This document shows positions 9,432 to 18,637 of a stretch of DNA of 64,000 bases, piece by piece; position 1 is the stretch's first letter; each line of letters starts with the position of its first letter. A program made the translations under genes and the position numbers. The notes beneath the pieces are model-generated. The model ran no database searches. It saw only the letters and a list, made by a program, of their open reading frames with translations, and had not been told where the DNA came from. Location: assembly GCF_029223885.1 (NCBI RefSeq), contig NZ_CP119409.1, positions 1,018,001 through 1,082,000 on the forward strand, written 5' to 3'. The DNA comes from Pararhizobium gei (GTDB taxonomy: Bacteria; Pseudomonadota; Alphaproteobacteria; Rhizobiales; Rhizobiaceae).

Positions 9432-10175
9432 ATGAATTTTCTCCCGAATTCCCGTGCAGCTGACGATGGCAAGGCCGGCCGGTTGCAGGCCAAGGCATCG
9501 CGCGCGGCGACGCTTGTCACGCGTCTGCAGGCGATGCAGAGACAGATCGGTGCGAAACATTTTGCTGTCCTGCGCATGAGCGGAAACGGATTGCCTGCAA
9601 CCCGCAAGCTGTCCTGCGCTGTTCACAACTGGGGCCTGAGCGCCGAGGCTGCCATGGAGGAGCTGATCGTCGCTTATGGCGAAGTCATGGTTCAGCATCT
9701 CGACACTTCACTTCTGCCTCTCGTCTGGAACGGCAAGGGCGATAACCAGACGGCGGATGTTGCCGATTTCACGCGGTTCACACGGCGCTTGGACGTGCGT
9801 CAGCTTGCCTCCTGCGGAATAGCCTTTCCGGTCCGGCTCGGCGCGCAGGGCAATGGCTACGCTGTCTTTCTCGGTGCCTCGTTCGATCTGGACAGTGCTG
9901 TCATTATCGATCTCCATGGCCGCAGTTGCCAGATCATGACCGACCTGCTGGCTGCCGACGAGCGGCGCCTGCTGCCGGCGGAATCCCTCAGCGACCGTGA
10001 AATCGGTTGTCTCCAGATGGCCGGCGATGGCTATATCAGCGAGGAAATCGCCGAAAAAATGGGTCTGTCGGTTCATACGGTCAACGCATATCTCGGCGCA
10101 GCCACGACGAAGCTGGATTCCGTCAACAGAATCCAGGCAATCGCCAAGGCAATTCGGCTCGGTTATATCAATTGA
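9432..10175 (+). CDS. visR: LuxR-type flagellar master regulator VisR
   Basis: A 247-residue partner of VisN. It has the same plan: an N-terminal sensor-like domain of about 180 residues and a C-terminal LuxR-type helix-turn-helix (LSDREIGCLQMAGDGYISEEIAEKMGLS, then HTVNAYLGAATTKL). In VisR the recognition region is less canonical than in VisN. It is cotranscribed with visN and converges with a small minus-strand gene 32 bases after its stop. Assignment rests on the paired LuxR arrangement between fliF and flhB, as in S. meliloti. Confidence 0.89.
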   Translation: MNFLPNSRAADDGKAGRLQAKASRAATLVTRLQAMQRQIGAKHFAVLRMSGNGLPATRKLSCAVHNWGLSAEAAMEELIVAYGEVMVQHLDTSLLPLVWNGKGDNQTADVADFTRFTRRLDVRQLASCGIAFPVRLGAQGNGYAVFLGASFDLDSAVIIDLHGRSCQIMTDLLAADERRLLPAESLSDREIGCLQMAGDGYISEEIAEKMGLSVHTVNAYLGAATTKLDSVNRIQAIAKAIRLGYIN

Positions 10176-10207
10176 GAGAAGGACTGGCCGTCATGGCCGA
10201 TGCCTGT

Positions 10208-10648
10208 TCAGCGGGCAAGCGCTGTCGGATAGGACTTTACGAATTTGGCGGCATCTAGGCTGGATGCCAGAAATGCGGTGTTCTTGTCGGGATCGGCTGA
10301 TGGAGTTTTGAACGTGATATGGTTGATTTCGAGACCGGCCATGTCTTTGCCGAGCGCAAGCTTGGCGTAAACAGTGACGCCATCCGGTTTCAATTCGAGA
10401 TCCAGAGAAATTTCCGGCTCGGTGCCCCAATCGAGCGAGTAGTTGCCGCCGAGCCCGAATTTGACCGTACCGGGAAGAAAATAGAGTTCTGCTGCGGACG
10501 AGACGAGGTCCGCAAGGTTACCATGCGATTCGAAACGAAGCATGGCAATGTAGTCAGCCGCATCGATCAGCCGCAGTTCCGTCGCGACGGGACGGATGGC
10601 ATCGGCGACAATTTTCTCGCGCTGTTCTGAATATTCGTTTTTCTTCAT
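10208..10648 (-). CDS. Conserved hypothetical protein of the flagellar cluster
   Basis: A 146-residue soluble protein with no signal peptide or membrane segment. The N-terminal half is helical (EQREKIVADAIRPVATELRLIDAADYIAMLRFE) and the C-terminal half is strand-rich (FGLGGNYSLDWGTEPEISLDLELKPDGVTVYAKLALG). It is the last gene of the minus-strand motA-to-flhB group and starts five bases after the flhB stop. A gene occupies the same place in the S. meliloti cluster. I do not recognise a function; the position suggests a role in motility. Confidence 0.75.
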   Translation of the reverse strand: MKKNEYSEQREKIVADAIRPVATELRLIDAADYIAMLRFESHGNLADLVSSAAELYFLPGTVKFGLGGNYSLDWGTEPEISLDLELKPDGVTVYAKLALGKDMAGLEINHITFKTPSADPDKNTAFLASSLDAAKFVKSYPTALAR

Positions 10649-10653
10649 GTGAG

Positions 10654-11730
10654 TTACGTCACCCGTTTTGGCTGCGTGGCATAAATCCGGTGAATCAGTT
10701 CGGCGACAGCCTTATAAAACACCGGCGGAATCACAGTATCGACCGAGACTTGCGCAAACATTGAGCGTGCGAGCGGCGGGTCTTCGAAAACGGGTATGCC
10801 ATTTTCTTCCGCGATCTCGCGAATCTTGAGCGCCACGAGGTCCTGCCCCTTGGCAACCACCACCGGCGCGTCGCCTTCCTCGCGCACATAGCGAAGCGCC
10901 ACCGCATAGTGGGTCGGATTGGCGATGACCAGAGTGGCTCGGGGAACCGACGTGATCATCCGCCTGCGGGCGCGGTCGCGGGCGATCGAGCGCAGCCGCG
11001 CCTTGATGATCGGATCACCTTGCGACTGCTTCATCTCCTCCTTGACCTCCTGCTTGGTCATCCGCAGTTCGGAGTGCCAGTGATGCCGCGTCCAGAAGAA
11101 ATCCACTACGGCAATAACGCAGGTTGCGATCAGAATGACGATCATGATTTGGTTGAGATCACCCGACATGGTGGTCAGGATGGTCGCCGGGTCGGAAAAC
11201 ATCGCTTCGAGCGATGCGTAATAGTCGTTCCACAGCACCAGCACGATGATGACCGAGACGATGAGGATCTTGAACAGCGACTTTGCAAATTCCACCATGC
11301 CCTGAATGCCGTAAATCCGCATGAAACCGGAGACGGGCGAGATCCGGTTCATCTTCGGCGCGATCCGGTCGAGCACCGGCGTCGGCAGATTTTGCAGGAC
11401 CGACGAGCCCAGGCCGAAGACGATGAGCAAGGCGAAGAACGGTATCAACAGCGCGCTCGCCTGCCAGAAGAGATGGGAGACCAGCGCCACGACATCGGTG
11501 GCATTGTCGAGACGCCAGGCCTCGGGCTGCTCGAAAATGTCCTTGAGCGATTCCGCCAATGTTGCGAAACCCTGAGGCAGGAAAAATATGATGAAGATGT
11601 AGATGGCGAGAACCGAGGCGAACATGGTCACTTCGCGCGAGAAGGGTGTATTGCCCTTCTCGATCGCGTCGCTCATTTTCTTCTCGGACGGCGCTTCTGT
11701 CTTACTGTCTTTGTCCTGATCGTCCGACAT
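10654..11730 (-). CDS. flhB: Flagellar type III export switch protein FlhB
   Basis: The start at 11730 ([18 protein letters not shown]) has GGAGG about ten bases upstream and gives 358 residues. The protein has a charged N terminus, four membrane segments (about residues 34-55, 88-110, 150-168, 190-212) and a cytoplasmic domain with the autocleavage motif Asn271-Pro-Thr-His274. FlhB forms part of the export gate and switches substrate from rod/hook to filament proteins, in concert with FliK. A strong terminator separates it from fliG upstream on the same strand. Confidence 0.95.
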   Translation of the reverse strand: MSDDQDKDSKTEAPSEKKMSDAIEKGNTPFSREVTMFASVLAIYIFIIFFLPQGFATLAESLKDIFEQPEAWRLDNATDVVALVSHLFWQASALLIPFFALLIVFGLGSSVLQNLPTPVLDRIAPKMNRISPVSGFMRIYGIQGMVEFAKSLFKILIVSVIIVLVLWNDYYASLEAMFSDPATILTTMSGDLNQIMIVILIATCVIAVVDFFWTRHHWHSELRMTKQEVKEEMKQSQGDPIIKARLRSIARDRARRRMITSVPRATLVIANPTHYAVALRYVREEGDAPVVVAKGQDLVALKIREIAEENGIPVFEDPPLARSMFAQVSVDTVIPPVFYKAVAELIHRIYATQPKRVT

Positions 11731-11855
11731 CGGATGAAGACCTCCAAAACCCAAAACGACACTTGCCGCGCATCCGTTGTGGTCCGTGACCGGACGTCAG
11801 ACAAGAGAGATTCGCCAGGAAATGCGGCACTTCACAGAAAGTCGTGGATCAACGT

Positions 11856-11890
11856 GAAAAACCCTCGAACCGTTGGCTCGAGGGTTTTTC
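11856..11890. terminator. Bidirectional intrinsic terminator between fliG and flhB
   Basis: A perfect 13-bp stem (11856-11868 with 11878-11890) and a nine-base loop has five A on one side and five T on the other, so it fits a terminator on both strands. In the minus direction it lies between the fliG stop and the flhB start, where a partial stop would lower flhB expression relative to fliG. Confidence 0.85.
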
Positions 11891-11932
11891 AAACTAGCTT
11901 CGAATGGGACCCGTTTGGCGGTCCGGAATCCG

Positions 11933-12964
11933 CTAAGCCGCAACGGCTTCCTTTTCCTTCAGTTCGATCTGGCCGCTGGCAGCCAGCCGGATGGCCTCCT
12001 GGGTGATCGAACGGCGGGCAATGGCGATATCGCGCGGATTGATCCCGGCGTCGCCGGCGGCGAGATCCGATTCGATCATGCGGCGTTGGCGGGCGCCGAT
12101 GGAGGCGAGAACCGCTTCGCGCAGTTGCATGCTCGATCCGCGCAAAGCCATGGTGATGATGTCGCCCGAGACGTCGTTGAACAGCTGCACGCGGCTGCGC
12201 TGCGGCATGACCAGCACGTCGTCGAACAGGAAGATTTTCGGCCGGACTTTCTTGACCGTGTCGGTGTTGATCGCCTCCAGCGAAGCCAGGAGCGTATCGA
12301 CCTGGGTTTTCTCGAGTTCATTCATGACCTCGGCGATCTTGATCGATCCGGTGGAATTGCGGTCCGCATCCAGTTCGCGGGTCATTTCCATGACGCGGGT
12401 TTCGATGATCTGCGCCGCCTTCGGGCTGACATTCTTCATGTTGACGGCGCGGTTGATGATATCGGCGCGACCGCTTTCGGGAAGCTGGAGCAGGACCTTG
12501 GCGCCGAAGGTCGAAGGCATCATCGACAGCACATAGGCGATGGTCTGGGGATGTTCCTTGCCCAGATGCTGAGCGACGGCGACCGGATCGGAATCCTGCA
12601 GGCGGTCCCATATATTGGTTTCATAGGCAGCGAAGGTGGCGCGGCGGCCGAGCAGACCATCGACTTCGTCAGGCGTCAGTCCTTCTTCGAGAATGCCCTC
12701 GATCGCCTTGGCATTGTCCATGAGCCCGGCGCCCTCCGTGAACAGATCCTCGAATTCGTTGACCAGGACCTCCAGCTCGTGAGGCGGGATCGAACGGAGC
12801 GATTGCGCCGAGGCGATGATCCCCTGCAATTCGCTCTGGGTGAAGAATTTCAGCAGCTTTCCCGCGACGGGCTTGCCCATGGCGAGAAGCACCGCAGCGG
12901 CCTTGTCCATCTGGCTGAGCGGAGTGGTCGGAGCCGAAGCTGCAAAATTGTCGAAATCCATCAT
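11933..12964 (-). CDS. fliG: Flagellar rotor/switch protein FliG
   Basis: A 343-residue protein of the C ring, bound to FliF and contacting MotA. Three FliG domains are visible: the N-terminal part (MDKAAAVLLAMGKPVAGKLLKFF), the middle domain (LGKEHPQTIAYVLSMMPSTFGAKVLLQLPE, including the EHPQT motif) and the C-terminal torque domain (NDVSGDIITMALRGSSMQLREAVLASIG). Two adjacent ATGs (12964, 12961) are possible; GAGGA upstream suits either. It is the fourth gene of the minus-strand motA-fliM-fliN-fliG operon. Confidence 0.96.
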   Translation of the reverse strand: MMDFDNFAASAPTTPLSQMDKAAAVLLAMGKPVAGKLLKFFTQSELQGIIASAQSLRSIPPHELEVLVNEFEDLFTEGAGLMDNAKAIEGILEEGLTPDEVDGLLGRRATFAAYETNIWDRLQDSDPVAVAQHLGKEHPQTIAYVLSMMPSTFGAKVLLQLPESGRADIINRAVNMKNVSPKAAQIIETRVMEMTRELDADRNSTGSIKIAEVMNELEKTQVDTLLASLEAINTDTVKKVRPKIFLFDDVLVMPQRSRVQLFNDVSGDIITMALRGSSMQLREAVLASIGARQRRMIESDLAAGDAGINPRDIAIARRSITQEAIRLAASGQIELKEKEAVAA

Positions 12965-12993
12965 GGATTGATCCTCATACCCGTCACCGGGCC

Positions 12994-13605
12994 TTAACTT
13001 TTACCGGAGCCTTTAATCTCGATGAGCTTCACGCCGAAGCGCGTCTCGTCGCCTTCAAGCACGGTGATTTCGCCGCGGCCTATGACACGGCCGTTGACGA
13101 CGATCTCAACCGGCTCGCCGATCCTGCGATCGAGTGCAATGGTTGCGCCCTCGGTCAGGTTCATGAGCCCAGACACCTGCATCCGGCTGCTTCCCAGAAC
13201 GATCTGCACATCGATCGGGATATCCATGATCAGATCGAGATTGGAGGTCATGCTGCTGCCCGGCTCGCTCGATGCAGCTTCGTCAAAGGACGAACCGCCG
13301 CCAAAGCTGTCATGGCCGGAACCTGCGGGCGAGGCTGAGAGATCGGCATCGCCGAAGCTCGTTCCGCCGAAATCGCCGCCGAAGCCGTCGAGATCCGCGG
13401 CGCCCGTGTCGGAGATGCTGCCGAAGTCGGATAGATCGCTCATTGGCGAGGTCGCAGCAAAATCCATGCCGAAGCCGGCGTCTGGAACAGAGCCGGTCGC
13501 GTCGCTTTGCAGGACGCCGCGCAGATCGTCGATGGCCTGGTCGAGCTCGGCATCACCGGCATTCAGGATCGTCTTGTCGTCAAGGAGTGCTTTTTTCGGT
13601 GCCAT
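12994..13605 (-). CDS. fliN: Flagellar switch protein FliN
   Basis: Read from 13605 ([12 protein letters not shown]) it has 203 residues; an ATG at 13641 would add 12. The C-terminal 80 residues form the SpoA/FliN domain ([43 protein letters not shown]). The preceding 100 or so residues are a low-complexity Gly/Ser/Asp/Phe-rich linker, which makes it longer than enterobacterial FliN but is typical of rhizobia. It builds the lower C ring with FliM and binds export components. Confidence 0.93.
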   Translation of the reverse strand: MAPKKALLDDKTILNAGDAELDQAIDDLRGVLQSDATGSVPDAGFGMDFAATSPMSDLSDFGSISDTGAADLDGFGGDFGGTSFGDADLSASPAGSGHDSFGGGSSFDEAASSEPGSSMTSNLDLIMDIPIDVQIVLGSSRMQVSGLMNLTEGATIALDRRIGEPVEIVVNGRVIGRGEITVLEGDETRFGVKLIEIKGSGKS

Positions 13606-13663
13606 GTGCGAACTATTCCAGTTGAAACTTGCCCCAACCATGCTTGCGAGCCAGGGACGGTTT

Positions 13664-14611
13664 TTAACTCATCAGATGATGGAGAATGTCGCTCTCCGAA
13701 CCATGTGTGTCCTTGATCCGAACGGTGTATTTTGCACCGGACCGGCCGAGCTCGCATATGTAGAGATCACGGCCGTTGGCGTTGATCTCGACGCGCACGT
13801 CCTTGCCATCCAGAAAGGGAATGACATCACCCGGTTGCAGGCGGCTGATCGTGTCGAGCGTCAGGCTCTGCAGCTTGACCCGCGCTTCGAGATTGACGGT
13901 CGAGCGGCGCACCTGCTGCTCCAGCTGTTCGTTCCATTCCGATTTGCCCTTGCGGGCCTGACCGACGCCCTTCGGGAAAACCACCTTGGTCTTCAACAGG
14001 GCTTGCTGGGGTACGATGATCGAAAACGTCGAGAGCACCGGGCCGACGCCCATGGTCACATTGATGCATGCGGCAAAGACATCGTCGATATCCGGGTCTG
14101 CCGCGGGCCGTTCCGTTGCGTTGTGGGGCCGCTCCAGCGTCGCCTCGAAGCCGCCGGCAGCGTTGACAGCGGACTTCAGGACATCGGCGATCTTTTCGAC
14201 CACCATGGTGGCCACATCCATTTCTATCTTGGACAGGGCCCGTGGTTTTGGCTCCTCGACCCCGGTGATTGGCGCGCCGAGCAGAAGCTCCATCAAGGTT
14301 ATAATCACGGGGCTGTCGCAGCTGATGATGAAATGCGAGCACCAGTTGCGCAGCGAGACATCGCAGAGGGCGACGCCGCTTCCCAGCCTGTCGATCAATT
14401 CGGACTTGAGGCCGGTATCGAAACCCGCATAGCCGATCTCGATGTCGAAACCGGTCTCGTTCTGGAAAATATCCGGAAGGAACTCCGAAAGGACCTGCCC
14501 CAGATCGGCGCAAATCCTACCGATGGTTTTGGTGTCGCCAAGCGTGCCGGTCATCCGGGCAAGCAGTTTGCGGTCGAAATTATACACGTTGGTCTTGCTA
14601 GCCGAGGTCAT
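13664..14611 (-). CDS. fliM: Flagellar switch protein FliM
   Basis: A 315-residue C-ring protein that receives CheY-P. The central CheC-like domain spans about residues 30-230 and the C-terminal SpoA domain contains [45 protein letters not shown] sequence. It starts only three bases after the motA stop on the minus strand and is followed by fliN. The classic N-terminal CheY-binding peptide of enterobacteria is not obvious, as is usual for rhizobial FliM. Confidence 0.93.
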   Translation of the reverse strand: MTSASKTNVYNFDRKLLARMTGTLGDTKTIGRICADLGQVLSEFLPDIFQNETGFDIEIGYAGFDTGLKSELIDRLGSGVALCDVSLRNWCSHFIISCDSPVIITLMELLLGAPITGVEEPKPRALSKIEMDVATMVVEKIADVLKSAVNAAGGFEATLERPHNATERPAADPDIDDVFAACINVTMGVGPVLSTFSIIVPQQALLKTKVVFPKGVGQARKGKSEWNEQLEQQVRRSTVNLEARVKLQSLTLDTISRLQPGDVIPFLDGKDVRVEINANGRDLYICELGRSGAKYTVRIKDTHGSESDILHHLMS

Positions 14612-14614
14612 GGA

Positions 14615-15493
14615 TCAGGCCGCCTTGCTTTCGCCGCCGCCGCCGGGATTCATCATCTCCTGCTCGACGGCGTCGATCGAAGGCCGTTCGTATGCGGAAA
14701 TCGTCTTGCGGCCATATTCGAGAGCAACCTGCGGGACGGAGCCGTTCATGTAGGCGATAAGTGTCTGTTTGACGATGATGTAGAGACGGTTCTGCTTGTC
14801 CCGCACAGCCTTGATGTTGGCGATGACCGGGCTGGCGATGCAGTAGGAGAGGAAGATGCCGAGCATGGTGCCCACCAGTGCCGCGGCAATTTTTCCGCCC
14901 AGGACTTCCGGCGACTCCGAGATGGCGCCCATCGCCTTGATGACGCCGAGGACGGCGGCGACGATGCCGATGGCCGGAAAGGCGTCGCTCATTGTGGTCA
15001 GCGCGTGATAGGCCTTCATCTTGTCATGGGTGATGGTGTTGATTTCCTCATCCATCAGCGCCTCGATCTCGTGGCTGCGGGCATTGCCTATGATGATCAG
15101 CCTGACATAATCGCAGATGAAGGCCGTCAGTTCCTTGTTCTTCAGCACTGTCGGTGCCGACTGGAAGATTGTGGATTCGTCGGGATTGTCGATATGGCTT
15201 TCGATCTCGTTGCGTGACTTGGTGCGCAGATCCCGCATCAGGCTGTAGAGGACCCCGAGCGTATCGAGATAGTTGCGCTCCTTCGGCACCTTGTGCATGA
15301 AGGCCTCGCCCAGCGCCTTGCCGGTATCCTTGAGAACCTTCATCGAATTGGCCATGACATAGCCGCCAATCCCCGCGCCGCCAATGATGACGAGCTCGAA
15401 GGGCTGGTTCAGCACCTCCATATGGCCGCCCATGGCGATGAAGCCGCCAAGGATACAGCCGATCGTCAAGACGAGCCCGATGATGATGTTCAT
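14615..15493 (-). CDS. motA: Flagellar stator ion-channel protein MotA
   Basis: A 292-residue membrane protein that starts with the membrane segment [24 protein letters not shown] second segment follows ([18 protein letters not shown]), then a large cytoplasmic loop and two further segments near residues 170-220 ([39 protein letters not shown]). With MotB it forms the proton-driven stator that pushes FliG. It is the first gene of the minus-strand operon and has a candidate promoter box about 40 bases upstream. Confidence 0.95.
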   Translation of the reverse strand: MNIIIGLVLTIGCILGGFIAMGGHMEVLNQPFELVIIGGAGIGGYVMANSMKVLKDTGKALGEAFMHKVPKERNYLDTLGVLYSLMRDLRTKSRNEIESHIDNPDESTIFQSAPTVLKNKELTAFICDYVRLIIIGNARSHEIEALMDEEINTITHDKMKAYHALTTMSDAFPAIGIVAAVLGVIKAMGAISESPEVLGGKIAAALVGTMLGIFLSYCIASPVIANIKAVRDKQNRLYIIVKQTLIAYMNGSVPQVALEYGRKTISAYERPSIDAVEQEMMNPGGGGESKAA

Positions 15494-15533
15494 TTCGATA
15501 CCTGCCGCAAAGGTGGATTTTCAGCCTTACCGA

Positions 15534-15553
15534 TAGGGGCCCAGCCTTGCGTG
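15534..15553 (-). promoter_or_regulatory. Candidate flagellar promoter box of motA
   Basis: Read on the minus strand: CACGCAAG (15553-15546), nine bases, then CTA (15536-15534). It is identical in layout to the boxes upstream of fliF, flgB, flgE and flhA. It lies about 40 bases before the motA start and faces away from a second, weaker box on the plus strand. Confidence 0.6.
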
Positions 15554-15597
15554 AGGCTGGCTGTATGCCTTTCCAGGAAGGCTGCGGCAAACAGGTT

Positions 15598-15617
15598 CGC
15601 GCAAGCAAACTCGGGCA
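15598..15617 (+). promoter_or_regulatory. Weaker candidate flagellar promoter box before DUF1217 gene
   Basis: GGTTCGCGCAAG ends at 15605 and matches the first half of the shared box. Nine bases later the sequence is GCA rather than CTA, so the second half is imperfect. It stands 55 bases before the GTG start at 15672 and lies back-to-back with the motA box. Confidence 0.42.
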
Positions 15618-15671
15618 GCTTCTTCGCATCGGGGGCGCTGTGCGTCCTGTCTCAAGGATCGGGGAAACGTC

Positions 15672-16451
15672 GTGACGACGACCTATACCAGCTACCAGAC
15701 GATAGCCGGCAATCTCACCACATCGCTGGAAAGAGTGTCGAAGCAGCCGGATGTCGCCCGCGAAACCGAATACTACCTCGCCCATATCGGCGATGTGAAA
15801 AGCATCGACGACTTCTTTGCCGACACCAGGCTTTATAATTACGCGATCAAGGCCCACGGCCTCGAAGATATGGGCTATGCCAAGGCGTTCATGCGCAAGG
15901 TGCTGACGGAGGGCATCGACAGCGACGATGCCTTCGCCAAGCAGCTTTCCGACAGCCGCTATTCCGATCTCGTGGAATCGCTGAATTTCGCCCGCACCGG
16001 TTCGGCCGCCACTTCATTCGAGAAAGCCCAGAAGGGCGTTGCCGACAAATATGCGCGCCAGACCCTCGAGCAGAAGGCGGGGGAGGAAAATTCGGGCGTT
16101 CGTCTGGCGCTTTATTTCGAACGGATGGCGCCAGGCGTCACCAATGCCTACGGTCTTCTGGCCGACGAGGCGCTGGCGCAGGTCACCCGCACCCTGCTTC
16201 AGCTGCCCGACGAGTTCGCGGCATCCGACATCGACAAGCAGGCCGCGGCGATCGAAGAGGCGATAGATCTCGCCGATCTGAAGAGCCCGGTCAAGCTTTC
16301 GAAATTGCTGGAGCGGTTCACGGCGCTCTGGGAAATCAACAATTCATCCGACAATTACGATCCGCTCGCCGTTTTCGGCTCGTCCAGCGGCTATGGAATT
16401 TCCTCCGATCTGCTCCTGTCCATCAACACCTTGAAACTTGGGGGGCGCTGA
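15672..16451 (+). CDS. DUF1217 family flagellar-cluster protein
   Basis: A 259-residue protein that starts at GTG 15672 with GGGGA eight bases upstream. It is helical, with repeated short blocks (SIDDFFADTRLYNYAIKAHGLEDMGYAKAFMRKVLTEG; DSDDAFAKQLSDSRYSDLVESLNFA) of the DUF1217 family. These proteins are found in alphaproteobacterial flagellar loci, and their role is not established. There is no signal peptide or membrane segment. Two bases separate its stop from flgF, so the two are surely cotranscribed, which hints at a function in proximal rod assembly or export. Confidence 0.85.
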   Translation: MTTTYTSYQTIAGNLTTSLERVSKQPDVARETEYYLAHIGDVKSIDDFFADTRLYNYAIKAHGLEDMGYAKAFMRKVLTEGIDSDDAFAKQLSDSRYSDLVESLNFARTGSAATSFEKAQKGVADKYARQTLEQKAGEENSGVRLALYFERMAPGVTNAYGLLADEALAQVTRTLLQLPDEFAASDIDKQAAAIEEAIDLADLKSPVKLSKLLERFTALWEINNSSDNYDPLAVFGSSSGYGISSDLLLSINTLKLGGR

Positions 16452-16453
16452 AA

Positions 16454-17179
16454 ATGCAAACCGGTCTCTACGTCGCCGTCTCCTCCCAGATGGCGCTCGA
16501 AAAACGCATGAACACGCTGGCCGACAATGTCGCCAATTCAAGCACCGTCGGTTTTCGCGCAACGGAAGTGAAGTTCAACCAGCTGATCGGCGACACCCGT
16601 CCGACGAAGGTGTCCTTCGTCTCCGAGGGGCAGGAATTCATCAGCACCACCAATGGCGGCCTGAAGCAGACAGGCAATGCACTGGATTTTGCCATCAAGG
16701 GCGAAGCGTGGTTCCAGATCGAGACGCCAGCCGGTCCCGCCTTGACACGAGATGGACGGTTTACGCTGACCGAGGCGGGCGATCTCGTGACGTTGCGCGG
16801 CTATCCGGTGCTGGACGCTGGCGGCGCGCCGATCCAGCTCAACAACCAGGCGGGCGACATCAAGGTCGGTGCCGATGGCGCCATCCAACAGAACGGCGCG
16901 CAGATTGCAGCCCTTGGACTGTATGAGGGCAGCTTCGCAAACGGCTTCTCCCGCTACGACAACAGCGCGGTGATACCCAGTGGCGATCCGGAGCCGGTCG
17001 TCGATCGTTTCGAAGTGGGCGTGATGCAGGGCTACGTCGAGGAGTCCAACGTCAATCCCGTTCAGGAAATGTCGCAGCTGATCATGGTGTCGCGCGCCTT
17101 CGAAAACATCACATCCCTGATGCGCGACAGCGAAGGAACGATGGACGAAGCCATCAAGACGCTTGGCGGCAGCAAGTAA
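16454..17179 (+). CDS. flgF: Flagellar proximal rod protein FlgF
   Basis: A 241-residue rod protein. It opens with the axial-protein signature (YVAVSSQMALEKRMNTLADNVANSSTVGFRATEVKF) and ends with the matching C-terminal helix (VNPVQEMSQLIMVSRAFENITSLMRDSEGTMDEAIKTLGG). These ends form the coiled-coil core shared by rod, hook and junction proteins. It is shorter than FlgG and stands apart from the flgBC-fliE-flgG group, as in S. meliloti. It is exported through the flagellar type III apparatus. Confidence 0.93.
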   Translation: MQTGLYVAVSSQMALEKRMNTLADNVANSSTVGFRATEVKFNQLIGDTRPTKVSFVSEGQEFISTTNGGLKQTGNALDFAIKGEAWFQIETPAGPALTRDGRFTLTEAGDLVTLRGYPVLDAGGAPIQLNNQAGDIKVGADGAIQQNGAQIAALGLYEGSFANGFSRYDNSAVIPSGDPEPVVDRFEVGVMQGYVEESNVNPVQEMSQLIMVSRAFENITSLMRDSEGTMDEAIKTLGGSK

Positions 17180-17240
17180 CCCTGTCGGCCCCAGACGGCG
17201 GCCGACTTCGCCAGGAAGCCGGGCCAAGCAAGAGAACCGA

Positions 17241-18635
17241 ATGCAGAACGAACCACTTCAGATCCACAATTCCTCGTCCTCGCTTGCGGCGCTCGCCGGG
17301 CTTGCCGATCGCTACTCCAACCCGGAGTTTTCCATCGCGCCCGGCGGTCATGTCCAGTCGATATCGGCCGGTTACTATACGGTCAGCGGCCTGTCCCGGC
17401 ACGTGCGGCTCGGCGATTTCGTGGCCCACAAGAGTTCGACCGGCATTCATCTCGGCGAAGTCGTCAAGATCGAACAGGAGACGGTCGTCGTGTGCCCGAT
17501 CGAGCCGGGAGATCCCATAGGCATCCACGACACGGTCATCCGCAAGGGTGCGTTTCGGATCGCACCCAGCGAATCCTGGTGTGGCCGCACCATCAATTCG
17601 CTGGGCGAGCCGATCGATGGGCGAGGCCCGCTGCTGCATGGCGATGTCCGCCGCTCCATTTCCAATACTGCGCCGCCATCGATGACCCGCAAGCGGGTCG
17701 AGCACGGCTTCCGCACCGGCGTTCGCGCCATCGACATCTTCTCGCCGCTTTGCCTTGGCCAGCGCCTCGGCGTCTTTGCAGGCTCAGGCGTCGGCAAATC
17801 GACGCTTCTGTCCATGCTCGCCCGGGCCGATGCCTTCGACAAGGTCGTCATCGCTCTGGTCGGCGAACGCGGCCGTGAAGTGCGCGAATTCATCGAGGAC
17901 ACGCTGGGCGACAATCTGTCCAAGTCGGTCGCCGTGGTGGCCACCAGCGACGAAAGCCCGATGCTGCGCAAGATGGCACCGCTGACGGCCGTAACGATCG
18001 CCGAGCACTACCGTGACCAGGGCGACAATGTCCTTCTGATCGTCGATAGCGTCACCCGCTTCGCCCATGCCATCCGCGAAGTTGCGACCGCCTCTGGTGA
18101 GCCGCCGATCGCGCGCGGCTATCCTGCTTCCGTCTTTACTGAACTGCCACGCCTGCTTGAGCGCGCCGGTCCGGGAGCCGAAGGGGCGGGAACCATCACG
18201 GCCATCATTTCCATCCTTGTCGATGGCGACAACCACAACGATCCGATTGCCGATTCGACGCGCGGTATCCTCGACGGCCATATCGTCATGGACCGCAGCC
18301 TGGCGGAGGAGGGGCGTTATCCGCCGGTCAATCCGCTGGCATCCGTCTCGCGTCTTGCCCGCAAAGCCTGGACGCCGGACCAGGAAAAACTGGTGTCGCG
18401 GCTGAAGTCGCTGATTCATCGCTTCGAGGAAACCCGCGATCTGCGCCTGATCGGCGGCTACAGGGCCGGCAGCGATGCCGATCTCGACATGGCGATCAAG
18501 CAGGTGCCGGTGATTTACGAAGTCCTGAAGCAGACACCCGGTGAACGGCCGGCGATCGACGCCTTCACCGATCTTGCAAACGCCCTGAAGGCGGCTGCGA
18601 CCGGCGGCGGCCAGACACAGACGAGAAGGGGTTGA
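17241..18635 (+). CDS. fliI: Flagellar export ATPase FliI
   Basis: A 464-residue ATPase read from ATG 17241 (MQNEPLQIHN). The Walker A motif AGSGVGKST is at about residues 180-188, followed by the GERGREVREF motif and the Walker B strand LLIVDSVTRFAHA. The N-terminal part has an F1-beta-like barrel with YTVSGLSRHVRLGDFV. It energises export of axial proteins with FliH and FliJ. Neither partner is annotated next to it; candidates for both are found elsewhere in the window. The stop overlaps the first possible start of the next gene. Confidence 0.96.
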   Translation: MQNEPLQIHNSSSSLAALAGLADRYSNPEFSIAPGGHVQSISAGYYTVSGLSRHVRLGDFVAHKSSTGIHLGEVVKIEQETVVVCPIEPGDPIGIHDTVIRKGAFRIAPSESWCGRTINSLGEPIDGRGPLLHGDVRRSISNTAPPSMTRKRVEHGFRTGVRAIDIFSPLCLGQRLGVFAGSGVGKSTLLSMLARADAFDKVVIALVGERGREVREFIEDTLGDNLSKSVAVVATSDESPMLRKMAPLTAVTIAEHYRDQGDNVLLIVDSVTRFAHAIREVATASGEPPIARGYPASVFTELPRLLERAGPGAEGAGTITAIISILVDGDNHNDPIADSTRGILDGHIVMDRSLAEEGRYPPVNPLASVSRLARKAWTPDQEKLVSRLKSLIHRFEETRDLRLIGGYRAGSDADLDMAIKQVPVIYEVLKQTPGERPAIDAFTDLANALKAAATGGGQTQTRRG

Positions 18636-18637
18636 AC

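Noticed and set aside
13022..15217. A 731-codon open frame on the plus strand
   Set aside because: It is antisense to fliN, fliM and motA, has no family features, and its composition (many Asp, Arg, His, Gly) is typical of GC-driven shadow frames.
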